Source: Tessaracoccus antarcticus
Lineage (GTDB): Bacteria > Actinomycetota > Actinomycetes > Propionibacteriales > Propionibacteriaceae
Length of the DNA: 64,000 bases
Assembly: GCF_003688855.1 (NCBI RefSeq)
Contig: NZ_REFW01000001.1
Span: 310,001 to 374,000, forward strand
Direction: 5' to 3'
Every line of letters begins with the position of its first letter. Position 1 is the stretch's first letter. Under the pieces are notes generated by a model. That model was not told the DNA's origin, ran no database searches, and saw nothing but the letters and a program-made list of their open reading frames with translations. Positions 1 through 8,714 of this stretch are shown here, piece by piece. Made by a program: the position numbers and the translations under genes.

Positions 1-1
1 G

Positions 2-2848
2 CTGGTGGACGAGCAGCGGGTCGCCGTCGTGGCCGGGGTGGGTGACGAGGTCGAGTACCTCGCCGAGCATCCGGATGCCCCCGACTACGACGAGCGCATC
101 GCGACGCTGGCCGCCATCCCGGAATGGACCGCAAACTTTCTGGCCACCCGGCTGGGCCCGGGCACACCCGCCCACGAGCCCATGCTGGAGGTGCTGCTGC
201 GGAAGTACTACAGCGAGCACGAACTCACGGGTGTGACCAGGCTCACGGTGGACGGCCGCTCCGTCATCGTCGCCGACCATGTCCTCGACGGCCGTCCGCG
301 CCTTTTCGTGGGGACGGTCGGGACGGCCGAAGAACTGGCCGCCGACGGCGCGCTCGCAACACTGGTGGCCCAGCAGGTGGCCGCCCGCACCCCGGGCCAC
401 GACGCCGTCGTCGAACTGTACGTGGCCTGGCCGGGTCACCCCGACGGGGATGAGCTGTCCCACGAACTCCTCCGGCGGTTGCGGTCCTGGACGTGGGACC
501 CGGCGGTGCACCGCGTCGCCGTCGGCGTGTGCACGGACAACGGCACCGTGGACTACCGCACGTTCCTGTTCTCAGCGGAAGGGATTGAGGAGGACGAACG
601 CATCCGCGACCTGCACCCGATGGCTGGGCGGCAACTGGACCTGTGGCGTCTGCGTGAGTTCCACACCACGCGCCTCCCCGCGCCCGCCGACGTGCTGCTG
701 TTCGACTGCGTCGCCAAGTCCAACCCCGGCGACCGCCGCCTCGTGGCGATGGCGCAGGTCCGCCAGCTCGCCGTCATCCGCGACGACAGCGGTGCGCTCA
801 TCAGCATCCCGCACGCCGAGCGGGCCGTTGCCAACTGCCTGGAGGCCATTCGGCGCACCCGCTCCGCCCTCGGAGCTGCCGGCGCCCGCCTGGACGTGAA
901 CCACGTCTGGGTGCACGTGTGGCCGGAGATCGACGCCGACCTCGCCGACATCACCCCGCTGAAGGACCGGATCACCCCGCTCTCCGACGGCGCGGGCATC
1001 GAGGAGGTGTTGTGTCAGGGTCGGTTCGTCCGCGGCAACCGGCTCATCCCCCTGGCGGTGCGTTTCCACGCCCAGCCCGGCGCCGGGGTGACCACCACGA
1101 TCACGGCCCCACCCTCCGAGCCCCTGAAACCCCTCGACGACTACGCCGGCAAGGTGTTGCGCGCCCGCCGTCGCGGACTCGTGTACCCGTATGAGTTGAC
1201 GTCGGCGCTGGCCGGCGACGGCGGCACCCTCACGGAACTCGACCTCGACGCCGACGGCCGCCTCGTGGAGGTGGACCGTGAACCGGGCCTCAACAAGGCG
1301 GGCATCATCGCCGCCCGCGTCACCACGCCGACGACGCTCCACCCGGAGGGCATCACCCGCATCGTGCTCTCGGGCGACCCCACCAGGGGGCTCGGCGCCG
1401 TTGCGGAGCCGGAGTGCGCCCGCATCATCGCGGCCATCGACCTGGCCGAGCAGCTGGGCGTCCCTGTGGAGTGGTTCACACTCTCCTCCGGAGCCCGCAT
1501 CTCCATGGACTCCGGCACGGAGAACATGGACTGGGTGGGGGCGGCGCTGCGTCGCATCGTCGAGTTCACGCAGGCGGGCGGCGAGATCAACGTCGTCGTG
1601 GCCGGCATCAACGTGGGCGCCCAGCCGTACTGGAACGCCGAGGCCACCATGCTCATGCACACCAAGGGCATCCTCGTGATGACCCCCGACTCGGCCATGG
1701 TGCTGACGGGCAAGCAGTCGCTGGACTTCTCCGGCGGCGTCTCCGCCGAGGACAACTTCGGTATCGGCGGCTACGACCGGGTGATGGGCCCCAACGGCCA
1801 GGCGCAGTACTGGGCGCGTGACCTGGGCGCGGCCATGGCCATTCTGATCTCCCACTACGACCACACGTTCGTGGCCAGTGGCGAGACGGGGCCCCGCCGT
1901 GCACCCACCAGCGACCCCGTCGAGCGTGACGTGTCCTCGTACCCGCACGCGGGCGAGTTCGCGACGGTGGGTCAGATCTTTTCCGCGGAGTACAACAAGG
2001 ACCGCAAGAAGCCGTTCGACATCCGCACCGTCATCGCCTCGGTGTGCGACCAGGACCACCCCCGCGTGGAGCGCTGGGCGGGCATGGCCGAGGCGGAGAC
2101 CGCCGTCGTCATCGACGCGCGCGTGGGCGGGCACTCGGTGAGCGTCGTGGGCGTCGAGTCCACCCCCGTGCCGCGCGCCGGATTCCCTCCCACCGACGGC
2201 CCCGACACGTTCACGGCCGGCACGCTGTTCCCGCGGTCGTCGAAGAAGGTGGCGCGTGCCATCAACGCAGCATCGGGCAACCGGCCCCTGGTGGTGCTGG
2301 CCAACCTGTCCGGCTTCGACGGGTCACCGGAGTCGATGCGCAACCTGCAACTGGAGTACGGCGCCGAGATCGGGAGGGCCATCGTCAACTTCGACGGCCC
2401 CATCGTGTTCGTCGTGATCTCGCGCTACCACGGTGGCGCCTTCGTGGTGTTCTCCAAGAGGCTCAACGAGAACATGACCGTCCTGGCGCTCGAGGGTTCG
2501 TACGCCTCCGTCATCGGTGGCGCCCCGGCAGCCGCAGTGGTCTTCGCGCGCGACGTCGACAAGCGCACTGGCGCTGACCCGCGGGTGGCCTCGCTGCAGG
2601 CGATGCTCCGCGACGCGGCGCCGGAGGCACACGCGGAACTCCTCGTGGAACTCTCCGACGCCCGCGCCGCGGTGCGGGCCGAGAAGATCTCCGAGGTTGC
2701 CGCCGAGTTCGACGGCGTCCACAACATCCACAGGGCCGTCAGGGTGGGCTCGGTGGACAGGGTGATCACGCTCGCGGAACTGCGACCCTCCATCGTGCAC
2801 ACCATCGAGAACCATTCCGGGGTCCGCAGGGGCGCGCCGTCTGCCTGA
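2..2848 (+). CDS. Acyl-CoA (acetyl-CoA) carboxylase, fused eukaryote-like type, C-terminal part
   Basis: The reading frame is open to the left edge, so this is the 3' part of a longer gene; an in-frame GTG at 5 is probably internal. The last 500 or so residues form a carboxyltransferase with eukaryotic ACC-like blocks: LFPRSSKKVARAINAASGN, then LANLSGFDGSPESM, then a conserved GGAFVVFSK and a GSYASVIGGAPAAAVVFARDVD block. The N-terminal half seen here resembles the central region between the biotin carboxyl carrier and the carboxyltransferase domains of single-chain carboxylases. The family carboxylates acetyl-CoA or a related acyl-CoA to feed fatty-acid synthesis. The biotin carboxylase and biotin-carrier domains would lie upstream, outside the window. 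Substrate cannot be read from this fragment. Confidence 0.8.
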   Translation: MVDEQRVAVVAGVGDEVEYLAEHPDAPDYDERIATLAAIPEWTANFLATRLGPGTPAHEPMLEVLLRKYYSEHELTGVTRLTVDGRSVIVADHVLDGRPRLFVGTVGTAEELAADGALATLVAQQVAARTPGHDAVVELYVAWPGHPDGDELSHELLRRLRSWTWDPAVHRVAVGVCTDNGTVDYRTFLFSAEGIEEDERIRDLHPMAGRQLDLWRLREFHTTRLPAPADVLLFDCVAKSNPGDRRLVAMAQVRQLAVIRDDSGALISIPHAERAVANCLEAIRRTRSALGAAGARLDVNHVWVHVWPEIDADLADITPLKDRITPLSDGAGIEEVLCQGRFVRGNRLIPLAVRFHAQPGAGVTTTITAPPSEPLKPLDDYAGKVLRARRRGLVYPYELTSALAGDGGTLTELDLDADGRLVEVDREPGLNKAGIIAARVTTPTTLHPEGITRIVLSGDPTRGLGAVAEPECARIIAAIDLAEQLGVPVEWFTLSSGARISMDSGTENMDWVGAALRRIVEFTQAGGEINVVVAGINVGAQPYWNAEATMLMHTKGILVMTPDSAMVLTGKQSLDFSGGVSAEDNFGIGGYDRVMGPNGQAQYWARDLGAAMAILISHYDHTFVASGETGPRRAPTSDPVERDVSSYPHAGEFATVGQIFSAEYNKDRKKPFDIRTVIASVCDQDHPRVERWAGMAEAETAVVIDARVGGHSVSVVGVESTPVPRAGFPPTDGPDTFTAGTLFPRSSKKVARAINAASGNRPLVVLANLSGFDGSPESMRNLQLEYGAEIGRAIVNFDGPIVFVVISRYHGGAFVVFSKRLNENMTVLALEGSYASVIGGAPAAAVVFARDVDKRTGADPRVASLQAMLRDAAPEAHAELLVELSDARAAVRAEKISEVAAEFDGVHNIHRAVRVGSVDRVITLAELRPSIVHTIENHSGVRRGAPSA

Positions 2849-2884
2849 GCCCCCGGAACCGGGCAGCGCCTCACCACCAGCTGT

Positions 2885-5746
2885 TCACGACTCGATCATC
2901 TCCGCCAGTACCTCCAGCACGTGCCGGTAGGTCTTCCCGGTGGCGCGACTCATCCCCAGTTCACAGGTCCGGTTGCTGGAGAGATGGGCGTCGTAGGTGC
3001 CGCCGATCACCTCAGCGGCCTCCGCCCGGGTCGCGGACGCGGTCAGTTCGGGGTGCAGCATGCCCCGGTCGCCCGCAAAGCCGCAGCAGCCGGCGTCGAT
3101 GGGCACCACCACTTCCTCGGCGCAGGCCTCAGCCAGTTTCTGCAGTGCGGGCACGTTGCCCTCGTGTCGATCCGTGCAGGTGGGATGCAGCACCACCGAG
3201 GCGAGGCGCCGCACCGGGCCCAGCCGGTCCAGGAGACGCTCGGCGGTGTAGCGGGTGGAATCCATCACATGGACGGCGTCGAACCGTTGCGCCAGCGCAT
3301 CCTCGCCGGCCTGCCGCAGGTACCCGCCGATCTCGTGCAGACCATGGCTGCAGGAACTGGCATCACTGACCACCGGGATCCGGCCCTGGTCGGTGGCTGT
3401 CAGCACCGCCTCCGCGGTTCGCCTGGCCATCTCGTCGCGGCCGAGCGTCAGCCCCTTCGAACTCCACACCGTGGTGCAGCACAGCTTCTCGACCCCGTCG
3501 ACGACCCGCACCTTCGCACCCGCGACCCCGCACAGGTGCAGGAAACTGCCCGCGGCACCCGCAGACTGCGGATCGGCCGCACTGAAGATCTCCGAGAGGC
3601 ATGAGGGGAAGAAGGCCACCTCCGCATCGTCGCCACGTGTGACGCATGCGTACGTGCGCATCACCTTGCGATCCGCCCCCGCCGAGGGCAGGTCGTCCCC
3701 CACCAGGGGAATCAGGTCCTTCGACAGGGGGATGCGGGCGGCGCGGGTGATTCCGGTGAGCAGTCCGCTGGGCACGTGATCGGCAACGTGCATGCCTGCG
3801 CGAAGCCCTCCCAGCACGGGGCCCCATTGCTTCGCGAGGGTCTCCCCCACCTTCTGCGCCGGCTTGGACCACCGTTGTGTGCGGAGGGACTTCATGAAGA
3901 CGCCGGTGTCGATGTCCACGGGACACGCGATCATGCACAGCGAGTCGACGGCGCAGGTGTCGATCGCGTCGTAGTCGTAGTCCTTCTCCATCTCGGCACG
4001 CTGCTCGGGATTCATCAGGCTCATGTCGCGCAGGATGGCGATCCGCTGACGGGGGGTGGTTGTCAGGTCCTTGGAGGGACAGACGGGTTCGCAGTAGCCG
4101 CACTCGACGCAGCGGTCCACCTGGGCGTCGACGAGGGTGGCGGGTTTCAGGTCCCGCAGGTGCGCGTGGGCGTCCTCGGTGATGATGACACCCGGGTTCA
4201 GGGTGTTCCCGGGATCGCAGGCCCTCTTGATCCGCACCATGACGTCGTACAGCTCATCCCCGTACTGCCGCCGCACGAACGGCGCCATGATCCGGCCCGT
4301 ACCGTGCTCGGCCTTCAGCGACCCATCGGCCTCCAGGATCAGATCCACGAGGTCGTCGGTGAACCGGGCGTAGGTGCCGAGTTGGGTCTCGTCGCTCAGG
4401 TTCGGGTTGATCATGAAGTGCAGGTTGCCGTCCTTGGCGTGACCAAATTGCACGGCGTCGTCGTAGCCGTAGCTGTTGCACATCCTGGTCAGTGCCGACA
4501 CCGTGTCCGCCAGCTGCGGCATCGGTACCACCACGTCCTCCAGCAGGGCTGTCGAACCGGATGGGCGGGCTCCGGCCACCGCCGTGTAGAGGCCCTTGCG
4601 CACGTGCCACCATTCGGCCCGCAGCACCGGGTCCGTGGTGAACCGGGTGTCCTGCGCAAGCCCGCGGAAGCCGCCGAACAGGGCAGAGATGCCGTGGTGA
4701 AGCTCATCCATCTCCTGGACGCTGTCCCCCGCAACCTCGACCAGCAGCGCGGTGTGCCGATCCACGTTCAGGCCCTCCAGAGCACGGACCTTGCGGGATC
4801 CCCTCTGGGTGACACGCAGCGACGCCGCGTCCATGAACTCGGCTGTGCGGACGCCGTGCGCCACCAGGGAGGGCAGCGCGGCCGTGGCATCCTCCGGTGC
4901 ATCGAAGATGCACAGCGCGGTGGCCATGTGCGCATGGATCGGCAGGGTCACGAAGGTGGCGTCGAGGATGAACCCCAGGGTGCCCTCCGACCCGATCATC
5001 AGGTGGGCGAGGATCTGGGCCGGCTCGTCGAAGTCCACGAGGGAGTTCAGTCCGTAGCCCATCGTGTTCTTCATCGAGAACTGGTGGCGGATCCGCTGCA
5101 GCGACTGCGGATTGGACCGGACCCGGTCCCTCAACTCCGCGAGGCTTCGCCACAGTTCGGGTTCGGCGGCACGCAGGGCCTGGTCGCAGTCCTCACGGCT
5201 GGTGTCGACCATGGTCCCGGTGACCAGGACGAAGCGCAGGGAGTCGAGCGTCTCGTAGGTGTTGGCGATGGTGCCGCAGCTCATCCCACTGGAATTGTTG
5301 GCAACCACGCCACCGATGGTGCAGGCGGACTCGCTGGCCGGATCCGGGCCCAGTATGCGTCGGTACAGGGCCAGGCGGGCATTGACCTGCCGCACCGTGG
5401 CACCCGGCTGGCATCGGACCCGCTCACCGCCGTCCAGCACCTCAACCCCTCGGAAGTGCTGGCGCGTGTCGATGATGATCCCGTCGCTGACCGACTGTCC
5501 ACTGAGGCTGGTGCCGCCGGAGCGAAACGTCACGGAGCGCTGGTGCTGGTGGGCGATCCGGACAGCAGCGGCAACATCCTCTGCGTTCTCGGCAACGACC
5601 ACGGCAAACGGTTCCAGCAGGTAGTGGGAGGCGTCGTGGGCCATCCGACGACGGTCAAACAAGCGGGTGGACAACCTGTCGTCCACCGCCGTGTGCAGGT
5701 CCCGTATGACCGCATCCATCTTCTCGTCGTGCGCGGTGACGGTCAT
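2885..5746 (-). CDS. FAD-binding and Fe-S oxidoreductase, D-lactate dehydrogenase/GlcD type
   Basis: A protein of 953 residues with an N-terminal FAD_binding_4 domain (RSGGTSLSGQ at about residues 75-84), an FAD-linked oxidase C-terminal domain, then an Fe-S module (CVECGYCEPVCPS near residue 546 and CMIACPVD further on) and C-terminal cysteine-rich CCG segments (CCTTVW, GCCGFAGDRG). This fused architecture is known from D-lactate and 2-hydroxyacid dehydrogenases that pass electrons to the membrane quinone pool. The start at 5746 is preferred over a longer frame because AGGAAAGG precedes it at good distance and homology begins there. It lies one base beyond the end of lutC and is the last gene of the lctP-lutABC operon, so the operon could oxidise both lactate enantiomers. 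D-lactate as substrate is inferred; glycolate or another 2-hydroxyacid is possible. Confidence 0.85.
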   Translation of the reverse strand: MTVTAHDEKMDAVIRDLHTAVDDRLSTRLFDRRRMAHDASHYLLEPFAVVVAENAEDVAAAVRIAHQHQRSVTFRSGGTSLSGQSVSDGIIIDTRQHFRGVEVLDGGERVRCQPGATVRQVNARLALYRRILGPDPASESACTIGGVVANNSSGMSCGTIANTYETLDSLRFVLVTGTMVDTSREDCDQALRAAEPELWRSLAELRDRVRSNPQSLQRIRHQFSMKNTMGYGLNSLVDFDEPAQILAHLMIGSEGTLGFILDATFVTLPIHAHMATALCIFDAPEDATAALPSLVAHGVRTAEFMDAASLRVTQRGSRKVRALEGLNVDRHTALLVEVAGDSVQEMDELHHGISALFGGFRGLAQDTRFTTDPVLRAEWWHVRKGLYTAVAGARPSGSTALLEDVVVPMPQLADTVSALTRMCNSYGYDDAVQFGHAKDGNLHFMINPNLSDETQLGTYARFTDDLVDLILEADGSLKAEHGTGRIMAPFVRRQYGDELYDVMVRIKRACDPGNTLNPGVIITEDAHAHLRDLKPATLVDAQVDRCVECGYCEPVCPSKDLTTTPRQRIAILRDMSLMNPEQRAEMEKDYDYDAIDTCAVDSLCMIACPVDIDTGVFMKSLRTQRWSKPAQKVGETLAKQWGPVLGGLRAGMHVADHVPSGLLTGITRAARIPLSKDLIPLVGDDLPSAGADRKVMRTYACVTRGDDAEVAFFPSCLSEIFSAADPQSAGAAGSFLHLCGVAGAKVRVVDGVEKLCCTTVWSSKGLTLGRDEMARRTAEAVLTATDQGRIPVVSDASSCSHGLHEIGGYLRQAGEDALAQRFDAVHVMDSTRYTAERLLDRLGPVRRLASVVLHPTCTDRHEGNVPALQKLAEACAEEVVVPIDAGCCGFAGDRGMLHPELTASATRAEAAEVIGGTYDAHLSSNRTCELGMSRATGKTYRHVLEVLAEMIES

Positions 5747-5747
5747 G

Positions 5748-6413
5748 TCAGGGCCTTTCCTGGACGAGGATGACGTAGAGGTGACGCGGCCCGTGCACGC
5801 CTTCAACCCGGGAGAGTTCGATGTCGCTCGTGGCGCTGGGGCCACTGATCCACGTCAGGGGCCGGCCCGCCTCCACCGCAGGGCGCAACAGTGCGACAGC
5901 CTCCGGGACACCGGAGACCACCTGGTCCGCCCCAATCACCACGATGTGGCGGTCCGGCACCAGTGTCAGGGCACGACGTCCCTGGTCCGCGGAATGGTCC
6001 AGCACAATGGTCCCGGTTTCGGCCACTCCCACCGCCGAGGCGGTGACCACGGCGTCGATGCGGTTCAGCTCGTGGGGGGACAGATGTGGCATCGTCTCGA
6101 CGGTGAACCGCACACCATCGGCGGCGCTCAGCCAGTCTGGATTGAGGCCCTCCGGTACGACAGCGCTGGTGGCACCGGTGGCCCGCAGCCCATCAGCGAT
6201 CGCCACCGGAAGGTCAGCTGCCGGGCAGCGCACCACCGTGGCGTGGTAGTCCTCCACCCGTTCCACGAAGACGTCCAGAATCTCGCCGGCCGCTGACAGG
6301 TCCACCGCGCGACCGAACTCCCAGGGCACGGGGACATCATCCACGGCGGGGATGTCGGGAACATCTTCGAGGGCTGTGCGGATGCGCTGCATGATCTCCG
6401 ACTTGGCGCTCAC
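5748..6413 (-). CDS. lutC: LutC-type lactate utilization protein (LUD domain)
   Basis: A 221-residue LUD-domain protein. LutC acts with LutA and LutB in oxidising L-lactate to pyruvate by an iron-sulfur, LldD-independent route. Visible family blocks are AVGVAETGTIVLDHSADQGR and LVPDRHIVVIGADQVV in the C-terminal half, ending in GPSATSDIELSRVEGVHGPR, which is the usual LutC C-terminus. The GTG at 6413 is chosen because AGGAGG lies just upstream and the codon overlaps the lutB stop as GTGA, indicating translational coupling. The next gene, the FAD/Fe-S dehydrogenase, begins directly after. Confidence 0.92.
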   Translation of the reverse strand: MSAKSEIMQRIRTALEDVPDIPAVDDVPVPWEFGRAVDLSAAGEILDVFVERVEDYHATVVRCPAADLPVAIADGLRATGATSAVVPEGLNPDWLSAADGVRFTVETMPHLSPHELNRIDAVVTASAVGVAETGTIVLDHSADQGRRALTLVPDRHIVVIGADQVVSGVPEAVALLRPAVEAGRPLTWISGPSATSDIELSRVEGVHGPRHLYVILVQERP

Positions 6414-7912
6414 TTCTGTTCCTCCTGGGCTCGGTTGGCCTTCCACCAGTCGCGGAAGGTCTGCGTCGGCGGGTTGGCTGTGTCGCGGGCGTTGGCCCAC
6501 TTCGACAGGGGCCACGGCAACGCTCCGATGTGATCGGTGAAGTGCCCCAGCACCTTGCCACTCGTCTTGGTGGCGAGCTGCGCTGCTTCCAGTCGCCGAT
6601 GGTCTGCCATGACCCATGCGCCTGCCTTCATCATGGCCGGCTCGGCATGTGGCAGGTGGACACCCGTGTTCTCAGCCTTCTTGGCGTCCACCACCTTGCT
6701 CCGCATGTGCACCAGCAGGTCGGCGATGGGGATCATCACGGGGCACACCTCGGTGCAGGCCCCGCACAGGGTGGAGGCGAAGGGCAGCGAGCGGTCCACC
6801 GCAGAATCGGTACCGCGGATCTGCGGGTTGAGGATCGCACCGATCGGGCCGGGGTAGACCGAGCCGTAGGCGTGCCCACCGACCTTCTCGAAGACGGGGC
6901 AGATGTTGAGGCATGCCGAGCAACGGATGCAACGGAGCGCCGTACGCCCCTGCGGGTCCGCCAGGGCCTTCGTCCGACCATTGTCGATCAGCACCACATG
7001 GACGTTCTGCGGCCCGTCACCTTCGCTGGCTCCCGACCAGATGGAGGTGTAGGGGTTCATTCGCTCGGCGGTGGAACTGCGTGGGAGCAGTTGCATGAAG
7101 ACCTCGAGGTCCTCGAAGGAGGGGAGGACCTTCTCGATGCCGACCACGCTGATGAGGGTCTCGGGGAGGGTCAGGCACATGCGGCCGTTGCCCTCGGATT
7201 CCACCACCACCAGCGATCCGGTGTCGGCGATGGCGAAGTTCGCACCGGAGACAGCCACCCTGGCGCGCAGGAACTTCTCGCGCAGGTGCCCCCTGGCCGC
7301 GTCGGCCAGGTTGACGGGGTCGTCGTCCAGTCCTGGCGGGGGCGGGGTGCCGTAGTTCCCCATCTCGGCCAGGAAAATGTCGCGCACCTCGGAGCGATTG
7401 CGGTGGATCGCCGGCACCAGGATGTGGGAGGGGCGGTCGTGGCCCAGCTGGACGATCAGTTCGGCCAGGTCGGTTTCCCACGCTGCAATCCCGGACTCCT
7501 CCAGGGCTTCGTTGAGTTCGATCTCCTGAGTGGCCATGGATTTCACCTTGACGACCTCCGTCGAGCCGGTCTGCTGGACCAGGTCGATGACGATGCGATT
7601 CGCCTCGGCGGCATCACCGGCCCAGTGCACCGTCGCACCATTGCGCGTCAAGGAGGCTTCGAGCTGCTCCAGGTACTCCGGTAGATGTCGCAGCACACGG
7701 CTCTTGATCGCACCGCCCGCAGCGCGCAACTCCTGCCAGTTGTCCATCTCACCCACAGCCTGCGCACGCTTGTCACGGATGGTGCGGGTGGCGTGGTGGA
7801 GGTTGCGCCGCTGTTGGGCGTTGCCGAGTTCACGGCGCGCTGCCACCGGGAACCGTGGCGAATCGATGAGTTCACCGGGGGGTGGTGCAGGAGTGAGCCG
7901 CTCGGTCGTCAT
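6410..7912 (-). CDS. lutB: LutB-type Fe-S lactate utilization protein
   Basis: A 500-residue protein with an N-terminal LUD domain and a ferredoxin-like C-terminal half. Two cysteine clusters are visible, RCIRCSACLNICPV (around residue 330) and CGACTEVCP (around 385), as expected for two [4Fe-4S] clusters; both keep CxxCxxCxxxCP spacing. The family forms the electron-transfer core of the LutABC L-lactate oxidation complex. ATG at 7912 is taken as the start: GGAAGGGAAC lies upstream, it follows the lutA stop by two bases, and the preceding frame has no family similarity. The gene overlaps lutC by four bases. Confidence 0.93.
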   Translation of the reverse strand: MTTERLTPAPPPGELIDSPRFPVAARRELGNAQQRRNLHHATRTIRDKRAQAVGEMDNWQELRAAGGAIKSRVLRHLPEYLEQLEASLTRNGATVHWAGDAAEANRIVIDLVQQTGSTEVVKVKSMATQEIELNEALEESGIAAWETDLAELIVQLGHDRPSHILVPAIHRNRSEVRDIFLAEMGNYGTPPPPGLDDDPVNLADAARGHLREKFLRARVAVSGANFAIADTGSLVVVESEGNGRMCLTLPETLISVVGIEKVLPSFEDLEVFMQLLPRSSTAERMNPYTSIWSGASEGDGPQNVHVVLIDNGRTKALADPQGRTALRCIRCSACLNICPVFEKVGGHAYGSVYPGPIGAILNPQIRGTDSAVDRSLPFASTLCGACTEVCPVMIPIADLLVHMRSKVVDAKKAENTGVHLPHAEPAMMKAGAWVMADHRRLEAAQLATKTSGKVLGHFTDHIGALPWPLSKWANARDTANPPTQTFRDWWKANRAQEEQK

Positions 7913-7914
7913 GG

Positions 7915-8685
7915 TCAGTTCCCTTCCGTGTGGGCCAGGATCTCGATGAGATGGATCGGCTTCACCGCCGCGTTCTGCCGCGATAGCACGCCACCAATGT
8001 TCATCAGGCAGGAGTTGTCCCCGGCCACGAGGTATTCCGCGCCGGTCGAGGCGACATTGCGTGCCTTGTCGGCGGCCATGGCCACACTGACATCGGCGTT
8101 CTTGAGGCTGAATGTGCCCCCAAATCCGCAGCACTGGCGGGCGTCAGGCAGCTCGACGAGCTCCAGTCCACGTACCTTGCTGAGTAATGTGTAGGGCCGA
8201 TCGCCCACCTTGACGACCCTCAGCGAGTGACAGGTGGGGTGGTAGGTCACGCGGTGGGGGAAGTACGCGCCCACGTCGGTGACCCCGAGCACGTCCACGA
8301 TGAACTCACTGACATCAAGGGTCCGGGGGGCGACCTGGGCCACCTCGCGTTGCAGACCTGCGTCGCCGCTGCGCTGGGCCAGGATCGGGTGTTGATCCCT
8401 GACAGCCCCAACGCAACTTCCGGAGGGGCCGACGATGTAGTCGTAGCCCCCGAAGGCCTTCACGTAGGTCCGCACGCTGGGGACAGCCTCGTCGAAGTAG
8501 CCGGTGTTGGTGAAGATCTGCCCGCAGCAGGTTTGCTCTCGCGGGAAGACGACGGTGCAGCCGAGGCGCTCCAGCACCTCCACCGTGGCCCGGGGCGTCC
8601 CCGGGAACATGGTGTCGTTGATGCAGGTGGCAAACAGTGCCACCGTCAGCCCGTGCCCGGGGCGTCCCTGCGGTGATGCGGTCAT
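7915..8685 (-). CDS. lutA: LutA-type lactate utilization protein (two CCG domains)
   Basis: A 256-residue protein with two cysteine-rich CCG domains: the first has C-I-N-D at residue 20 or so and EQTCCGQ, the second HPTCHS and ARQCCGFGGTFSLKN. This is the LutA/GlcF-like half-heterodisulfide-reductase fold, the third component of the LutABC L-lactate dehydrogenase. The ATG at 8685 has AAAGGAGAA upstream; an in-frame extension to 8802 runs into the permease gene and lacks similarity. It sits 29 nt after lctP and two bases before lutB, consistent with one transcript. Confidence 0.93.
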   Translation of the reverse strand: MTASPQGRPGHGLTVALFATCINDTMFPGTPRATVEVLERLGCTVVFPREQTCCGQIFTNTGYFDEAVPSVRTYVKAFGGYDYIVGPSGSCVGAVRDQHPILAQRSGDAGLQREVAQVAPRTLDVSEFIVDVLGVTDVGAYFPHRVTYHPTCHSLRVVKVGDRPYTLLSKVRGLELVELPDARQCCGFGGTFSLKNADVSVAMAADKARNVASTGAEYLVAGDNSCLMNIGGVLSRQNAAVKPIHLIEILAHTEGN

Positions 8686-8714
8686 CAGGTTCTCCTTTGT
8701 ACTCTCTCCCATTG

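Noticed and set aside
572-2134. Long minus-strand open frame (520 codons)
   Set aside because: Antisense to the carboxyltransferase; the plus-strand protein is clearly conserved.
3776-5773. Long plus-strand open frame (665 codons)
   Set aside because: It is antisense to the FAD/Fe-S dehydrogenase, has His/Arg/Gly-rich shadow composition and no family motif.
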